A DNA stretch of 64,000 nucleotides from Massilia sp. YIM B02763 (GCF_030412015.1 NZ_JASNRD010000012.1:62001-126000); one strand, 5' to 3'. Counted from the stretch's first letter, positions 50,968 through 59,953 are shown. Translations and numbers: made by a program. The notes: a model not told the origin generated them from the letters alone.

Positions 50968-53865
50968 TTAAGCAACCTTGCCGCCCAGATCCACGATCAG
51001 AGCATTCTGATCGATGGTGCCGGTCAGCTTGACGATGGTGTCAGCTGCGTCCACACCGCCCACGGTACCGGTGGTGGCATCGTGGTAGATGTAGGTGTCA
51101 CCGCCCAGGGCGAACACAACGGTGTGAACCGTCGAGGTCATGGCAGCGGCCGCATCTTTCAGGGCCAGATCCAGGTCGGTCTGGGTCGTGGTGAACTTGA
51201 CGACGTCAGTGGTGGTCACGCCGGTCAGGATCAGCGAGTCCGACTTGGCATCCAGCGACTTGCCATCAGCAGCCAGAACCAGGTTCAGGCCGGTAACCGT
51301 GTCGATTGCGCCGTAGTTCGAAGCACCCAGGCTGATCTTGTCAACGCCAGCACCCAGCTTGATGGTTTCAGCTGCGGTGTTGGTCGAGATGTACTCCAGA
51401 CCAGCGATTGCCTTGCCTGCGTCGGTACCGACGGTGTACTTGCCACCCAGGCCCGATGCATCAACCGAAACCAGCGCGGTGTCGTCTGCGTTGGTGATGG
51501 TTGCCGAACCGGTGCCCGACACGGTAACCGACTTCAGTGCTGCGTCGGTTGCGCTGTTATTCAGCACGAACTTGGCGACGGTGTCGGTTTCGCCATCGGC
51601 GGTCAGGCCGTTGGTCACGGTAACGATAGCCGACTGAGCGTCGCCCGCCAGGGTACCGACAACGCCAGCGGCGGTCGTGCCTGCCGAGACGGTCAGTTTG
51701 ACGATGTCGGCGTTGGCGGTCACGGTGCCGGTGGCTTTTTCGGTGATGTTCAGCGTGCCAGCATAGACAGCGTCTTTTGCCGGGGTGCTGCCTGCAGCCA
51801 CGGTCGCTGCGCTGTAGCCCGAAGCCGACACGTGCAGGTCGCCGTTGGCAACGATCGCTTGCGAGCCGACTTTTTCGATGTACGAACCAGCGCCCAGGTT
51901 GATCGTGGTGTAGGTGGCAGCCAGCTTCGATGCGTCGAACGAGACGGTCGACGAACCTTCGACGCCGGTGAGCTTCAGGGTTTCGAAGTTCTTGACCAGC
52001 TTGTTGAAGACGATGAAGTCGTCAGCGGTACGAGCGGTCTTCGAACCAGCGACCGAGATGGTGTCGGTACCGGCGCCACCGTCGATGACATCGGTAGTTG
52101 CCAGGGTGCCGGTCAGAGCGATGGTGTCGTTGCCTTCGCCGCCCATGATGTTGAGCGCGACGCCAGCGGTCTTGGTGACGTTGATGGTATCGTCGCCAGC
52201 ACCTGCATCGACGGTGATCGAGCCGCCAGAGCCGGTCGACACGACAGTGATCGTGTCTTTGCCAGCGCCGGTCGAGATCGATGCGTTCTTGGCAGCGTCG
52301 CTGCCAGCAGCAGCAGCGGTAGCGAAGATGGCGTTGATGTTGTCGTTACCGGTACCGGTGCGGATGGTCAGAACCTTGGTCGCAACAGCATCAACAGCAT
52401 CAGAACCACCATTACCATCTTCATCCGCCGGAACTTCCGGAACAGCCGCAGTGCCGCCAGCGAAGGTGATGCCACCGGTCGAAGCCGATGCGTCAATCGT
52501 GGTTACGTTACCGCTGTCTGCATCGGTGTCATCAACGGTCAGGGTGGTCTTCACTGCGGTGTTAACCGTCAGGGTCGAAACCGAAACGCCGGTCGACGAT
52601 GCGCCAGTCTTGACGTTCAGTGCCAGCGAAGCAGCGTCGTCGCCTTCGGGGTCAGCTTGAGCGATGGAGCCCGACACGGTGACGGACGACAGCGAAGCAC
52701 CCGACACGTTCAGGGTAGCTTGATTGTTGGCGGTAGCGCCAGTCACGCCGCTCAGAGCCACTTTGGCCGAGGTAGCAGCGTCAGCAGCTGCAACGCTCAG
52801 AGCGGTAGCACCGGTGGCCGACACGTTGGTGAAGGTTGCGGTGGTGCCGGCAGCCAGCTTGGTCACGCCAGTAGCCAGGCCAACTTGGTTGATGTTGGTT
52901 GCGCCGACGAACTTCGATGCATCAACAGTGGTGGTGCCGTTGGTGGTGGTGCCGAACACAGCGCCAGTCTGGTTGTAGATGTTGATGGTTTCAACATTCT
53001 TCACCGTGCCTTGCTGGACAACGTTGAACTTAGCAGCAGCGCCGTCGACAGTGCCAGTGCCGGTGTAGATGTTCAGCGTGTCTTTACCTGCACCGCCGTC
53101 GATCGTGTCGAATGCGCCCAGGGTATTGGCACCAGTGCCTTGCGCGTTTTGCGGGATGGCGTTGAACACGTCGTCGCCAGCGGTGCCGTTGAAGGTATCG
53201 ACGCCGATGGTCAGACCGGTGGTCGAGCCCGGAACCGACACGTTAACGATGGTGTTGATCGCATCGTTGATGTTCGACTGGTATGCGGTCACGTCGGTGC
53301 TGCTGTTCACGCCTTGCAGCAGCGAACGGCCGGTTGCAGCAGCATCTTCGCCTGCATAGGCGTTGAATTCGGTCGGAGTGTCCAGTGCATCGGTGAACGC
53401 GGTAGCGACGCTCAGCTTGTGTTGCACGGTCAGCGCATCCAGCTTGCCCTGGTCCGAGGTGTTGTTCAGTGCGCCTTGGGTGATGGCAGCAGCGGCGTTA
53501 GCCTTGCTCAGAGCGCCCGAGGTGATAGCGTTGACCCAGAAGTTGAAGCCAGCGGTGTCAGCTTCGCGGCCCAGAACGTTTTGGTAGATGTTAGCAACGA
53601 AGCGCGAGATGCCGATCTGGCTGTTGTCGTTACCGTACAGGGCAATCGACTCTTCCGAGTTGTTGAAGGTGTTGACCAGCTTCGACAGCGCAGTGGTGCC
53701 GGCGGCGTCAGCCTGCACAGCAGCTTGCACTTCAGCGAAGGTCTTCGGTGCGCCCATTGCGTCGAGCTGAGCCGAGAAGTTCTGCAGGCCAAAGTAGTCA
53801 GCCGGACGGCCGAAGTACGAGATGTACAGTTGTTGCACTACTGCGGTGTAGTCTTGTGCTGCCAT
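50968..53865 (-). CDS. S-layer/RTX-like surface protein with N-terminal DUF4214 region
   Basis: 965 residues, rich in Ala, Thr, Val, Gly, Asp, without Cys that I can find and without a signal peptide, as for type I-secreted S-layer proteins such as Caulobacter RsaA. Residues ~5-150 carry DUF4214 motifs (YISYFGRPADYFGL, NVLGREADTAGFNFW). RTX-like calcium repeats follow: DGGAGKDTL (~255), GTGNDNI (~505), GAGDDTINV (~560), GGEGNDTI (~578), GGAGTDTISV (~595), GAGVDKISLG (~838). The end (GGDTYIYHDATTGTVGGVDA) resembles RTX surface-protein tails and is the likely secretion signal. The ATG at 53865 follows AAAGGA. The type I system is encoded next downstream. Confidence 0.85.
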   Translation of the reverse strand: MAAQDYTAVVQQLYISYFGRPADYFGLQNFSAQLDAMGAPKTFAEVQAAVQADAAGTTALSKLVNTFNNSEESIALYGNDNSQIGISRFVANIYQNVLGREADTAGFNFWVNAITSGALSKANAAAAITQGALNNTSDQGKLDALTVQHKLSVATAFTDALDTPTEFNAYAGEDAAATGRSLLQGVNSSTDVTAYQSNINDAINTIVNVSVPGSTTGLTIGVDTFNGTAGDDVFNAIPQNAQGTGANTLGAFDTIDGGAGKDTLNIYTGTGTVDGAAAKFNVVQQGTVKNVETINIYNQTGAVFGTTTNGTTTVDASKFVGATNINQVGLATGVTKLAAGTTATFTNVSATGATALSVAAADAATSAKVALSGVTGATANNQATLNVSGASLSSVTVSGSIAQADPEGDDAASLALNVKTGASSTGVSVSTLTVNTAVKTTLTVDDTDADSGNVTTIDASASTGGITFAGGTAAVPEVPADEDGNGGSDAVDAVATKVLTIRTGTGNDNINAIFATAAAAGSDAAKNASISTGAGKDTITVVSTGSGGSITVDAGAGDDTINVTKTAGVALNIMGGEGNDTIALTGTLATTDVIDGGAGTDTISVAGSKTARTADDFIVFNKLVKNFETLKLTGVEGSSTVSFDASKLAATYTTINLGAGSYIEKVGSQAIVANGDLHVSASGYSAATVAAGSTPAKDAVYAGTLNITEKATGTVTANADIVKLTVSAGTTAAGVVGTLAGDAQSAIVTVTNGLTADGETDTVAKFVLNNSATDAALKSVTVSGTGSATITNADDTALVSVDASGLGGKYTVGTDAGKAIAGLEYISTNTAAETIKLGAGVDKISLGASNYGAIDTVTGLNLVLAADGKSLDAKSDSLILTGVTTTDVVKFTTTQTDLDLALKDAAAAMTSTVHTVVFALGGDTYIYHDATTGTVGGVDAADTIVKLTGTIDQNALIVDLGGKVA

Positions 53866-53954
53866 GATGTTTAAATCCTTTAAGATTGTGGTTATAACCA
53901 AGTCTGCTGCCGGACCGTACTGCTGTGTTCCGGTAGGCTATTGCAGAACTGCGA

Positions 53955-53999
53955 AGTATATTGCCAGATCGCCAGAGCAGTGTTGTGACCGCCATCACA
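53955..53999 (-). promoter_or_regulatory. CRP-dependent promoter of the S-layer-like gene
   Basis: The perfect box TGTGATGGCGGTCACA (53999-53984, minus strand) is followed by TATACT (53960-53955) after 23 nt, giving a start near 53948 and box centre near -43. The -35 position (ACACTG) is poor, as expected for activator-dependent promoters. The leader to the ATG is about 83 nt. Confidence 0.72.
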
Positions 54000-54089
54000 A
54001 ACGCCAACTTTTTTACGCTGTTGCTACATCTTTTTTACAAATTCTTTCAAAAAACCACCGGGTATCGCTAAAAATCTTTCTTTATATAT

Positions 54090-55424
54090 TCAGCGCCCCC
54101 ATAAAGTTGCGCCAGTTACGGTCATTCCAGGATTCGCGTAATTCTTGAAGATATACCCCGCTTGCTCAGCATTGGCACCTCCCAAGTAACCTCGGATAAT
54201 CGTGTCGGAGCGTTTGTCCTCATAGAGCATCCCCTTGTCTGTAATGACGCCACTACCATTGACATTTGCACGATCATTACCAGCGCTCACGACCAACGAA
54301 GTAGCAAACGTTTTCTTGGAAAAGTCCATGCTCAGCTGCGCGGAATCGATATTCGCTAATCGGTCCCCATCTGCGTTGCTAATGATCGCTTCACCTTTCG
54401 TCAGTGCGAACGCTGCAGTACCCTCATTCGGCATCACCAGCGCAGAATTCTTCAACCGAGTAATTGCGTAAGGCCCGTAATAAGTCGCAAGGTCCACATC
54501 CGCATCGCCGATACGACCTAATACTGCCGGCATGCCGGCAATTGCCTGCCAGCGGCCCCAGAAGACTTCGGGCACCGAAGGAAGCGCCGGTTTCGGAGGT
54601 TCCACAATCACGACGGGAGGAGGAGTCACGACAACGGGACCCGGGATGGAAGGAGCCGGCGTCTCAGGCGGCGTCTGCCCCGTTACGGGACGCACATTAT
54701 TCAGCGCTTGTTCCGAGCGTTGCGGATCCAAGTTCACCTGCGTCGTCGGCGCCTGTGCCGTCGGCTTGGCGGCTGGTTCATCGCTGCGAGGCTTTTCGGC
54801 TTGATCCGGTACCAGCGCAGGATTCTGCAGCAATTGCGGCACAGTCTTGCCGCGCTCTATCTGCAACAACCCCGCCTGCCCTGCAAACAACTCCCGCGCA
54901 TTCCGCCCTTCACACGGCCCCGTCCCCGCCGCCGAGCAATTGCTACCAAACCCGCTCATCACCACACCACCCGACAGCACGGTCACGCGCGTCGTCTGCT
55001 GGTCGGTGTAGACGGTGAAGTCGGTGCCGCGCACGCCGATCGCGGCGACGGGCGTGTTGAAGCGGAAGTTCTGGCGCGCCTGCTTGACGCCCTGGCCCGA
55101 GATCGCGCGGGCCACGCCCTGCACCAGCTCGAGCTTCACCTGGGTCTTCGACGGGTCGTTCTTGTCGATCGAATACGCCACCACGCGCGCGGTGCTGTTG
55201 GGGCGCAGGATCAGGAAGCCGTCGTCGACGGTCTTCACGTAGACGTAGCCGTCGGCGCCGGTCGAGAGCTCGTCGCCCTCCTGTATCGTGGCATCCTGGA
55301 CGGCGGCGTGGCGGCCCACTTGCGCCTGGCCCGTGACGAACACGACGCGGCCGGCTTCCGCCGCCAGCGCACTGTCGGCGAACGACCACAACAGGGCAGC
55401 AGCTACCGCGAATTTTTTAAACAT
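54090..55424 (-). CDS. Secreted FecR-domain protein
   Basis: 444 residues with a signal peptide (MFKKFAVAAALLWSFADSALA). The FecR domain (about 25-165) shows GDELSTGADGYVYVKTVDDGFLILRPNS, GVARAISGQG and NTPVAAIGVRGTDFTVYTD. A Pro-rich linker (~245-290) leads to a C-terminal beta-rich domain with YIFKNYANPGMTVTG. It lacks the membrane helix of anti-sigma FecR proteins, so it is more likely a periplasmic or surface sensor/scaffold. The ATG at 55424 follows GGAGG. It is divergent from the cyclase with a shared CRP box. The 3' third is AT-richer than the 5' part. Confidence 0.85.
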   Translation of the reverse strand: MFKKFAVAAALLWSFADSALAAEAGRVVFVTGQAQVGRHAAVQDATIQEGDELSTGADGYVYVKTVDDGFLILRPNSTARVVAYSIDKNDPSKTQVKLELVQGVARAISGQGVKQARQNFRFNTPVAAIGVRGTDFTVYTDQQTTRVTVLSGGVVMSGFGSNCSAAGTGPCEGRNARELFAGQAGLLQIERGKTVPQLLQNPALVPDQAEKPRSDEPAAKPTAQAPTTQVNLDPQRSEQALNNVRPVTGQTPPETPAPSIPGPVVVTPPPVVIVEPPKPALPSVPEVFWGRWQAIAGMPAVLGRIGDADVDLATYYGPYAITRLKNSALVMPNEGTAAFALTKGEAIISNADGDRLANIDSAQLSMDFSKKTFATSLVVSAGNDRANVNGSGVITDKGMLYEDKRSDTIIRGYLGGANAEQAGYIFKNYANPGMTVTGATLWGR

Positions 55425-55443
55425 ACAATCCTCCATCCCTAGC

Positions 55444-55485
55444 ATTGTGCGGGCTCAACAGATAAAATCTGTGACACCCATCACA
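55444..55485. promoter_or_regulatory. CRP box between fecR-like and cyclase genes
   Basis: TGTGATGGGTGTCACA (55485-55470, minus strand) is a perfect CRP site. Toward the FecR gene a CACAAT hexamer (55449-55444) lies 20 nt on, a class II arrangement. Toward the cyclase gene TATACT (55550-55555) would start RNA near 55562, placing the box at about -84, close to a class I position. One site may thus control both genes. Confidence 0.65.
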
Positions 55486-55602
55486 ATTTACAATTCTTAC
55501 ACCTGTGCTCGCTACCGGCAAAATATTTCTTTTCGCAAATACAACCCGGTATACTCCAGCTTTTCCCCGTCGCCGTACTTTCCCGGCCCCGCGTCCGCCT
55601 CA

Positions 55603-57429
55603 ATGACCATGTCCCGCTCCCTGCGCATCGACTTGCGTGATCCTGCCGTCCTGCGCGGCCTGATCGCGCTCGTCGCGCTCGCCATGGCGGCATGGCTGCA
55701 ATGGCAAGGCGGCACCACGCTCACGGTGGCGGCGGACGAGTGGCTGCGCGACCGGTTCATCCAGCTACAAGCCAGCAATGAACCGGAACGGCGCGTGCTG
55801 GTGGTCGACATCGACGAAAGCAGCGTGGCGCAGATCGCCTGGCCCTGGCCGCGTGCGCGCATCGCCGACCTGGTCGAGCTGGCGCTGGCCGATGGCGCCC
55901 GCGGCGTCGCGCTGGACATCCTGATGGAAAAGCCGGCCGATGCCGAAGGCGACATGCGCCTGGCGATGCTCGCCAGCCACGGCCCCCTCGTGCTGGCCCA
56001 GATGTTCGATTATCTGCACGCCGATGCGCCGCTCGCCGGCGGCCAGCTCGTCGGCGGCATGCCTGGAAACAATCCCGCCCTGCCCGCCCAGGGCTACCTG
56101 GCCAACCACCCGGGCCTGGCCGGGGCGCGCTACGCCGGCAACATCGGCGTGCTGCCGGATGCCGACGGCACGCTGCGCCGCCTGCCCGTGTTCACCAATT
56201 ACCAGGCGCGAGTCTATCCTACGCTCGCGCTCGCTTTGATGCAGTGTTGCGGCGGCGCGACGGCGACGCTGCCGCTGCGCGCCGTCGAGCGCGTGCCGTA
56301 CGCGCGCAGCTGGGCCGCCTACGATGTCGTCAAGGCGGCCGACCTGCTGGCGGGACGCATGCCGCCCGGCATGGCGCGCGGCAAGCTGGTGCTGATCGGT
56401 TCCTCGTCGCTGAGCATCGGCGACCGCGTGTCGACGCCGCTGGGTGCCTCCAGCGCGGGCCTGCTGGTCCACGCGTCCATGCTGACGTCGCTGCTCGACC
56501 GCCAGCAGGGGCTGGCGCCGGCGCCGCTGCCGGGCAAGGCGATCGCGTTCCTCTTCGTGCTGGCCGTCGTGCTGCTGACGAGCTATACGCTGCCGCGCAT
56601 GTCGGCCGCGGCGAACGCCTTGCTGCTGGGCACCAGCGCCCTGCTGTGGCTGACCGTGGCCTGGGTGCTGGCGCCGCGCGACCCGGATTTTGCGCCGGCG
56701 GCGCCGCTGCTGTGCTGCCTCTATTTATTAGCGGTGGCCGTGCCGTTCCAGTGGGAGCTGGCGCAGCGCCGCTCGCGCCAGCTGCTCGGCACGCTGCGCC
56801 AGTACGTGGCGGGCGAAGTCGTGGACGAGCTGCTGCGCAGCGATTTGAAGGATCCGCTGGCGCCACGGCGCCTGGAAGTAACGACCCTGGTGGCGGACAT
56901 GCAGGGGTATACGAGCCAGGTCGAGTCGCTGTCGCTGGAAGAGGCGTCGGACCTGACGACGCAATTCCTGGAATGCCTGACTCGCCCCGTGCTCGCGCAG
57001 CGCGGCACCCTGGATAAATACACGGGCGACGGCCTGGTCGCCTTCTGGGGCGCGCCGCTGCCGAACGCGGAGCACGCGGACCTGGCGCTGGACGCGGCCG
57101 CGCGCATCCTGCACGAGGTGGCGCAGTTCTCGGCCCTGCGCGTGGCCAGCGGCAAGCCGGCGCTGCGCGTGCGCATCGGCATCGAGAGCGGCGTGGCCAT
57201 GGCCGGCGACTACGGCACGGCCGCGCGCAGTATCTATACGGCCGTCGGCGACAGCGTGAACACGGCGGCGCGCCTGGAGCAGGCCGCGCGCGACTATCCG
57301 CACGACGTCATCGTCGGCGAAGGCACGGCGGCGCTGGCCAAGCGCCACCGGCTGCTGCTGCTGGGCGAGCGCCAACTGCGCGGCAAGGGCCGGCCCACGC
57401 GCGTCTACACGCTGGAGTCCGGCGAATGA
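55603..57429 (+). CDS. CHASE2-domain class III adenylate/guanylate cyclase
   Basis: 608 residues. One N-terminal helix, a periplasmic CHASE2 sensor (about 45-300; VLVVDIDESSVAQIAWPWPRA is the usual start), three helices (about 310-380) and a cytosolic class III cyclase domain. Catalytic parts are intact: metal Asp in VADMQGYT (~430) and KYTGDG (~471-476), and the transition-state Asn/Arg in VGDSVNTAARLE (~548). Lys in DKYTGD and Asp in VGDS favour ATP, hence cAMP. ATGs at 55603 and 55609 are both possible. The TPR/beta-barrel gene overlaps its stop. Confidence 0.92.
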   Translation: MTMSRSLRIDLRDPAVLRGLIALVALAMAAWLQWQGGTTLTVAADEWLRDRFIQLQASNEPERRVLVVDIDESSVAQIAWPWPRARIADLVELALADGARGVALDILMEKPADAEGDMRLAMLASHGPLVLAQMFDYLHADAPLAGGQLVGGMPGNNPALPAQGYLANHPGLAGARYAGNIGVLPDADGTLRRLPVFTNYQARVYPTLALALMQCCGGATATLPLRAVERVPYARSWAAYDVVKAADLLAGRMPPGMARGKLVLIGSSSLSIGDRVSTPLGASSAGLLVHASMLTSLLDRQQGLAPAPLPGKAIAFLFVLAVVLLTSYTLPRMSAAANALLLGTSALLWLTVAWVLAPRDPDFAPAAPLLCCLYLLAVAVPFQWELAQRRSRQLLGTLRQYVAGEVVDELLRSDLKDPLAPRRLEVTTLVADMQGYTSQVESLSLEEASDLTTQFLECLTRPVLAQRGTLDKYTGDGLVAFWGAPLPNAEHADLALDAAARILHEVAQFSALRVASGKPALRVRIGIESGVAMAGDYGTAARSIYTAVGDSVNTAARLEQAARDYPHDVIVGEGTAALAKRHRLLLLGERQLRGKGRPTRVYTLESGE

Positions 57430-58694
57430 AGCGCTTGCTCTTTTGCGCCGCGCTGGCCGCGGCGTCCTGGCCGTGCCTGGCGGGCGCCCAGGAATCGGTT
57501 CCGGACCCGGCTCCCACTGCCGCCGCCACGCCGGCGGACCCGCAGGACGAGCTGTACCGCGCCGCCCTGCGCGCACTGGCCGACGGGCGCACGGAAGAAG
57601 CGGCCGCCATGCTGCGCCGGGTGCTGGTGCTGGAACCGCGCCACGCCGGCGCCTGGATGGACCTGGCCATCAGCGAGTGCGAACTGGGCAACGCGGCGGA
57701 GGCGGACCGCCTGTTCGGCGAACTGCAGCACCGCTTCGCCCTGCCGCCGGGCATGCTCGAGGCCGTCGCACGCTACCGCGCCACCGGCTGCGGCAAGCCG
57801 GCCGCGCGCGAAGGCAGCGTGTGGCTGCTGGCGGCCACGCGCGGCCACGACGACAACGTCAACCAGGGCGCCAGCGATCCGCGCTTCACCATCGGCACCG
57901 GCAGCACGCAGACGGAATACGAACTCGACCCGGCCTTCCTGCCGCGCGCCGACAGTTTCAGCCAGCTGGCCGTATCCTGGCTGCGCCCGCTCGGCAACAC
58001 GGGCACGAACGCCATCGTGCAAGCCTATTCGCGCTGGCACGACGAGGTGCGCGAGCAGGACACGGCCTCGGTGCTGGGCGCACTCGAACACACGTGGAAG
58101 CCGGGCGGCTGGCTGCTGCGCGGCACCGCCGCGCTGGGCTATGTGACGCTGGACCGCACGCTCTACCAGCGCCAGCAGCAGTTGCAGGCGCGCATCACGC
58201 CGCCGTGGAAGCTGCCGGCCGGCGCCGACTTCGCGTTGTCCGCCAACGTCAGCCGCGTGGATTATCCGACGCGGCCGGCCTACGACGGCAATACGGTGGA
58301 GCTGGGCGGCATCGCCGGCTACCGCACCAGGCGCAGCCTGACGCAGCTGACGCTGACGCGCCTGCACGACGACAGTTCCGACGACCGCCCGGGCGGCGAC
58401 CGCGACGGCTGGTTCGGCAGCGTGCAATGGGTGGGAGAGGCGGCCGAGAACGTGACGCTGGAAGCGGGCGCCACGCGCCAGCGCTGGCACAGCAAGACGC
58501 TGTATTCGCCCGGGCTGATCGAGACGCGGCGCCTGCAGAACACCACCACGCTGCGCACCGCCGCCAACTGGCAGCTGCGTCCGCACACCACCCTCGTACT
58601 GGAGTGGCGCGCAACACTCAACCGCGAGAATATCTCGCTGTTCCAATATAATAGCCATGCCCTGCAGCTGAGTTTGCGCTGGGATAATTTCTAA
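57426..58694 (+). CDS. TPR plus beta-barrel outer-membrane protein (Slam/DUF560-like)
   Basis: 422 residues with a signal peptide (MKRLLFCAALAAASWPCLAGA). TPR-like helices cover ~35-125 (LYRAALRALADGRTEEAAAML, HAGAWMDLAISECELGNAAEA). From ~135 alternating strands form a C-terminal barrel ending in DNF with the terminal Phe of outer-membrane proteins. The two-part layout is that of Slam translocators, which move lipoproteins to the surface, but similarity outside the layout is modest. The ATG overlaps the cyclase stop (ATGA), so both come from one transcript. Confidence 0.75.
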   Translation: MKRLLFCAALAAASWPCLAGAQESVPDPAPTAAATPADPQDELYRAALRALADGRTEEAAAMLRRVLVLEPRHAGAWMDLAISECELGNAAEADRLFGELQHRFALPPGMLEAVARYRATGCGKPAAREGSVWLLAATRGHDDNVNQGASDPRFTIGTGSTQTEYELDPAFLPRADSFSQLAVSWLRPLGNTGTNAIVQAYSRWHDEVREQDTASVLGALEHTWKPGGWLLRGTAALGYVTLDRTLYQRQQQLQARITPPWKLPAGADFALSANVSRVDYPTRPAYDGNTVELGGIAGYRTRRSLTQLTLTRLHDDSSDDRPGGDRDGWFGSVQWVGEAAENVTLEAGATRQRWHSKTLYSPGLIETRRLQNTTTLRTAANWQLRPHTTLVLEWRATLNRENISLFQYNSHALQLSLRWDNF

Positions 58695-58726
58695 CGCCAG
58701 GATTGGTGTACAAGCAATAGGCCGAT

Positions 58727-59053
58727 ATGTCCTGGGAATTGATCGTCTTCGTGGCGGCCGCTTGTGCGGTCGCCCTCGGATGCCTGCTGCCGGCGCGCTG
58801 GCTTCCACTGCTTCCGCATGACAAGCTGCTGCATTTCATTGCATTTGCGGGCTTGAGCACGCTTGCGCTGCTCATCGAGCCCGACTGGACCCGGCGCCTC
58901 GTATGGCTGCTGGGGCTGCTGCTGGCCGGACTGGCCATCGAATTATTGCAAAAACTGGTGCCCGGACGCAGTTTTTGCTGGCGCGACATGGGTGCGAACA
59001 CGGCCGGCATCGCCGCCGCCACCCTGGCATTCGGGCTCATCAAGGTGATCTGA
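58727..59053 (+). CDS. VanZ-like membrane protein
   Basis: A 108-residue protein with three or four hydrophobic helices. PHDKLLHFIAFAGLSTLALL and ELLQKLVPGRSFCWRDMGANTAGIAAA are the VanZ signatures (D-K-x-x-H and RDxxANxxG). The family's biochemical role is unclear; VanZ gives low-level teicoplanin resistance. It lies 32 bp after the barrel gene and 5 bp before the CRP gene. Confidence 0.88.
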   Translation: MSWELIVFVAAACAVALGCLLPARWLPLLPHDKLLHFIAFAGLSTLALLIEPDWTRRLVWLLGLLLAGLAIELLQKLVPGRSFCWRDMGANTAGIAAATLAFGLIKVI

Positions 59054-59058
59054 TACGC

Positions 59059-59862
59059 ATGACATCGTCGACAAAACGCAAGGCCGACATCGGCAAGAAC
59101 GACCTCGAGAAGGACGCCGCCCCCGGCAACCTGGTGCCTGACCCGGCCGCCGCGGCCGCCAACGAGCCGGTCCAGCAGGAGCAGGAAGTGCAGATCCACC
59201 TGCGCAAGATCCCGCTGCTGGCCAACCTCAGCGACGAGGACATGCAGCAGGTGAAATCGAACCTGCGCATCCGCCAGTACGCCAAGCGCGATGTCGTGCT
59301 GCAGAAAGGCGCGCCGGGCGACAGCCTGCTGTTCCTGCTGAGCGGCTCGCTGCAGGTCATCGACGTCACCGAGGACGGCCGCGCGATCGGCCTGCGCATG
59401 CTGCAGCCGGGCGACTTTTTCGGGGAAATCGCCGTCATCAACGGCGCCATGCGCTCGGCGTCGGTGGTGGCGCTCACGCCCGTGCTGGTGGCCCTGCTGC
59501 CGCGCGCGATCGCCCTGCACATGTTCACCCACTCGCCGTCGGTGGCGCACCAGATGCTGCGCTTCCTGGCCGAGAAGGTGCAGCGAGACTCGGAATTCCG
59601 CGCCCTGCTCAGCATCCACAACACCTCGCGCCGCATCTTCACGTTCCTGAACCTGCTGAAGGAAAAGAAGGAAGGCGACGTGCACGTGGTGGAAAACCTG
59701 CCTACCCACCAGGACATCGCCAACATGATCAATACCAGCCGCGAGACCGTCACGCGCGCGCTGCTGGCGCTGGTGCAGCAGGGCATCATCGAAAAGGGCA
59801 CGCACCGCATCACCATCATCAAGCCGGACGAGTTGCAGAAGCTGATCCAGGGCGACGGTTGA
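59059..59862 (+). CDS. CRP-type cAMP-responsive transcription regulator
   Basis: 267 residues: a charged N-terminal extension (~1-48), a cyclic-nucleotide domain (~50-165) and a helix-turn-helix. The phosphate-binding cassette FFGEIAVINGAMRSASVVA keeps the Glu and the Arg-Ser pair that hold cAMP in E. coli CRP. The recognition helix SRETVTRAL keeps Arg-Glu-x-x-x-Arg, the residues that read TGTGA in CRP; FNR would have a different triad. There are no N-terminal Cys for an Fe-S cluster. Three perfect CRP boxes occur in the preceding 9 kb. It follows the cyclase, barrel and vanZ genes in the same direction. Confidence 0.9.
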   Translation: MTSSTKRKADIGKNDLEKDAAPGNLVPDPAAAAANEPVQQEQEVQIHLRKIPLLANLSDEDMQQVKSNLRIRQYAKRDVVLQKGAPGDSLLFLLSGSLQVIDVTEDGRAIGLRMLQPGDFFGEIAVINGAMRSASVVALTPVLVALLPRAIALHMFTHSPSVAHQMLRFLAEKVQRDSEFRALLSIHNTSRRIFTFLNLLKEKKEGDVHVVENLPTHQDIANMINTSRETVTRALLALVQQGIIEKGTHRITIIKPDELQKLIQGDG

Positions 59863-59871
59863 TTCCGACGA

Positions 59872-59953
59872 CCGTCGTCCCCGCGCAGGCGGGGACCCAA
59901 GTTCGTGGCTACAGCCCGGATCATTGGGTCCCTGCCTGCGCAGGGACGACGAA
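59872..59953. repeat. REP-like palindrome pair (inverted)
   Basis: CGTCGTCCCCGCGCAGGCGG (59872) and an inverted CCCTGCCTGCGCAGGG copy (about 59924-59952) separate the CRP gene from the O-antigen export cluster and may end the CRP transcript. Confidence 0.85.

Noticed and set aside
51082..53874. 930-codon open frame opposite the S-layer-like gene
   Set aside because: Repetitive antisense of Ala/Thr/Val codons; the sense strand has DUF4214 and RTX motifs, a ribosome site, promoter and terminator.
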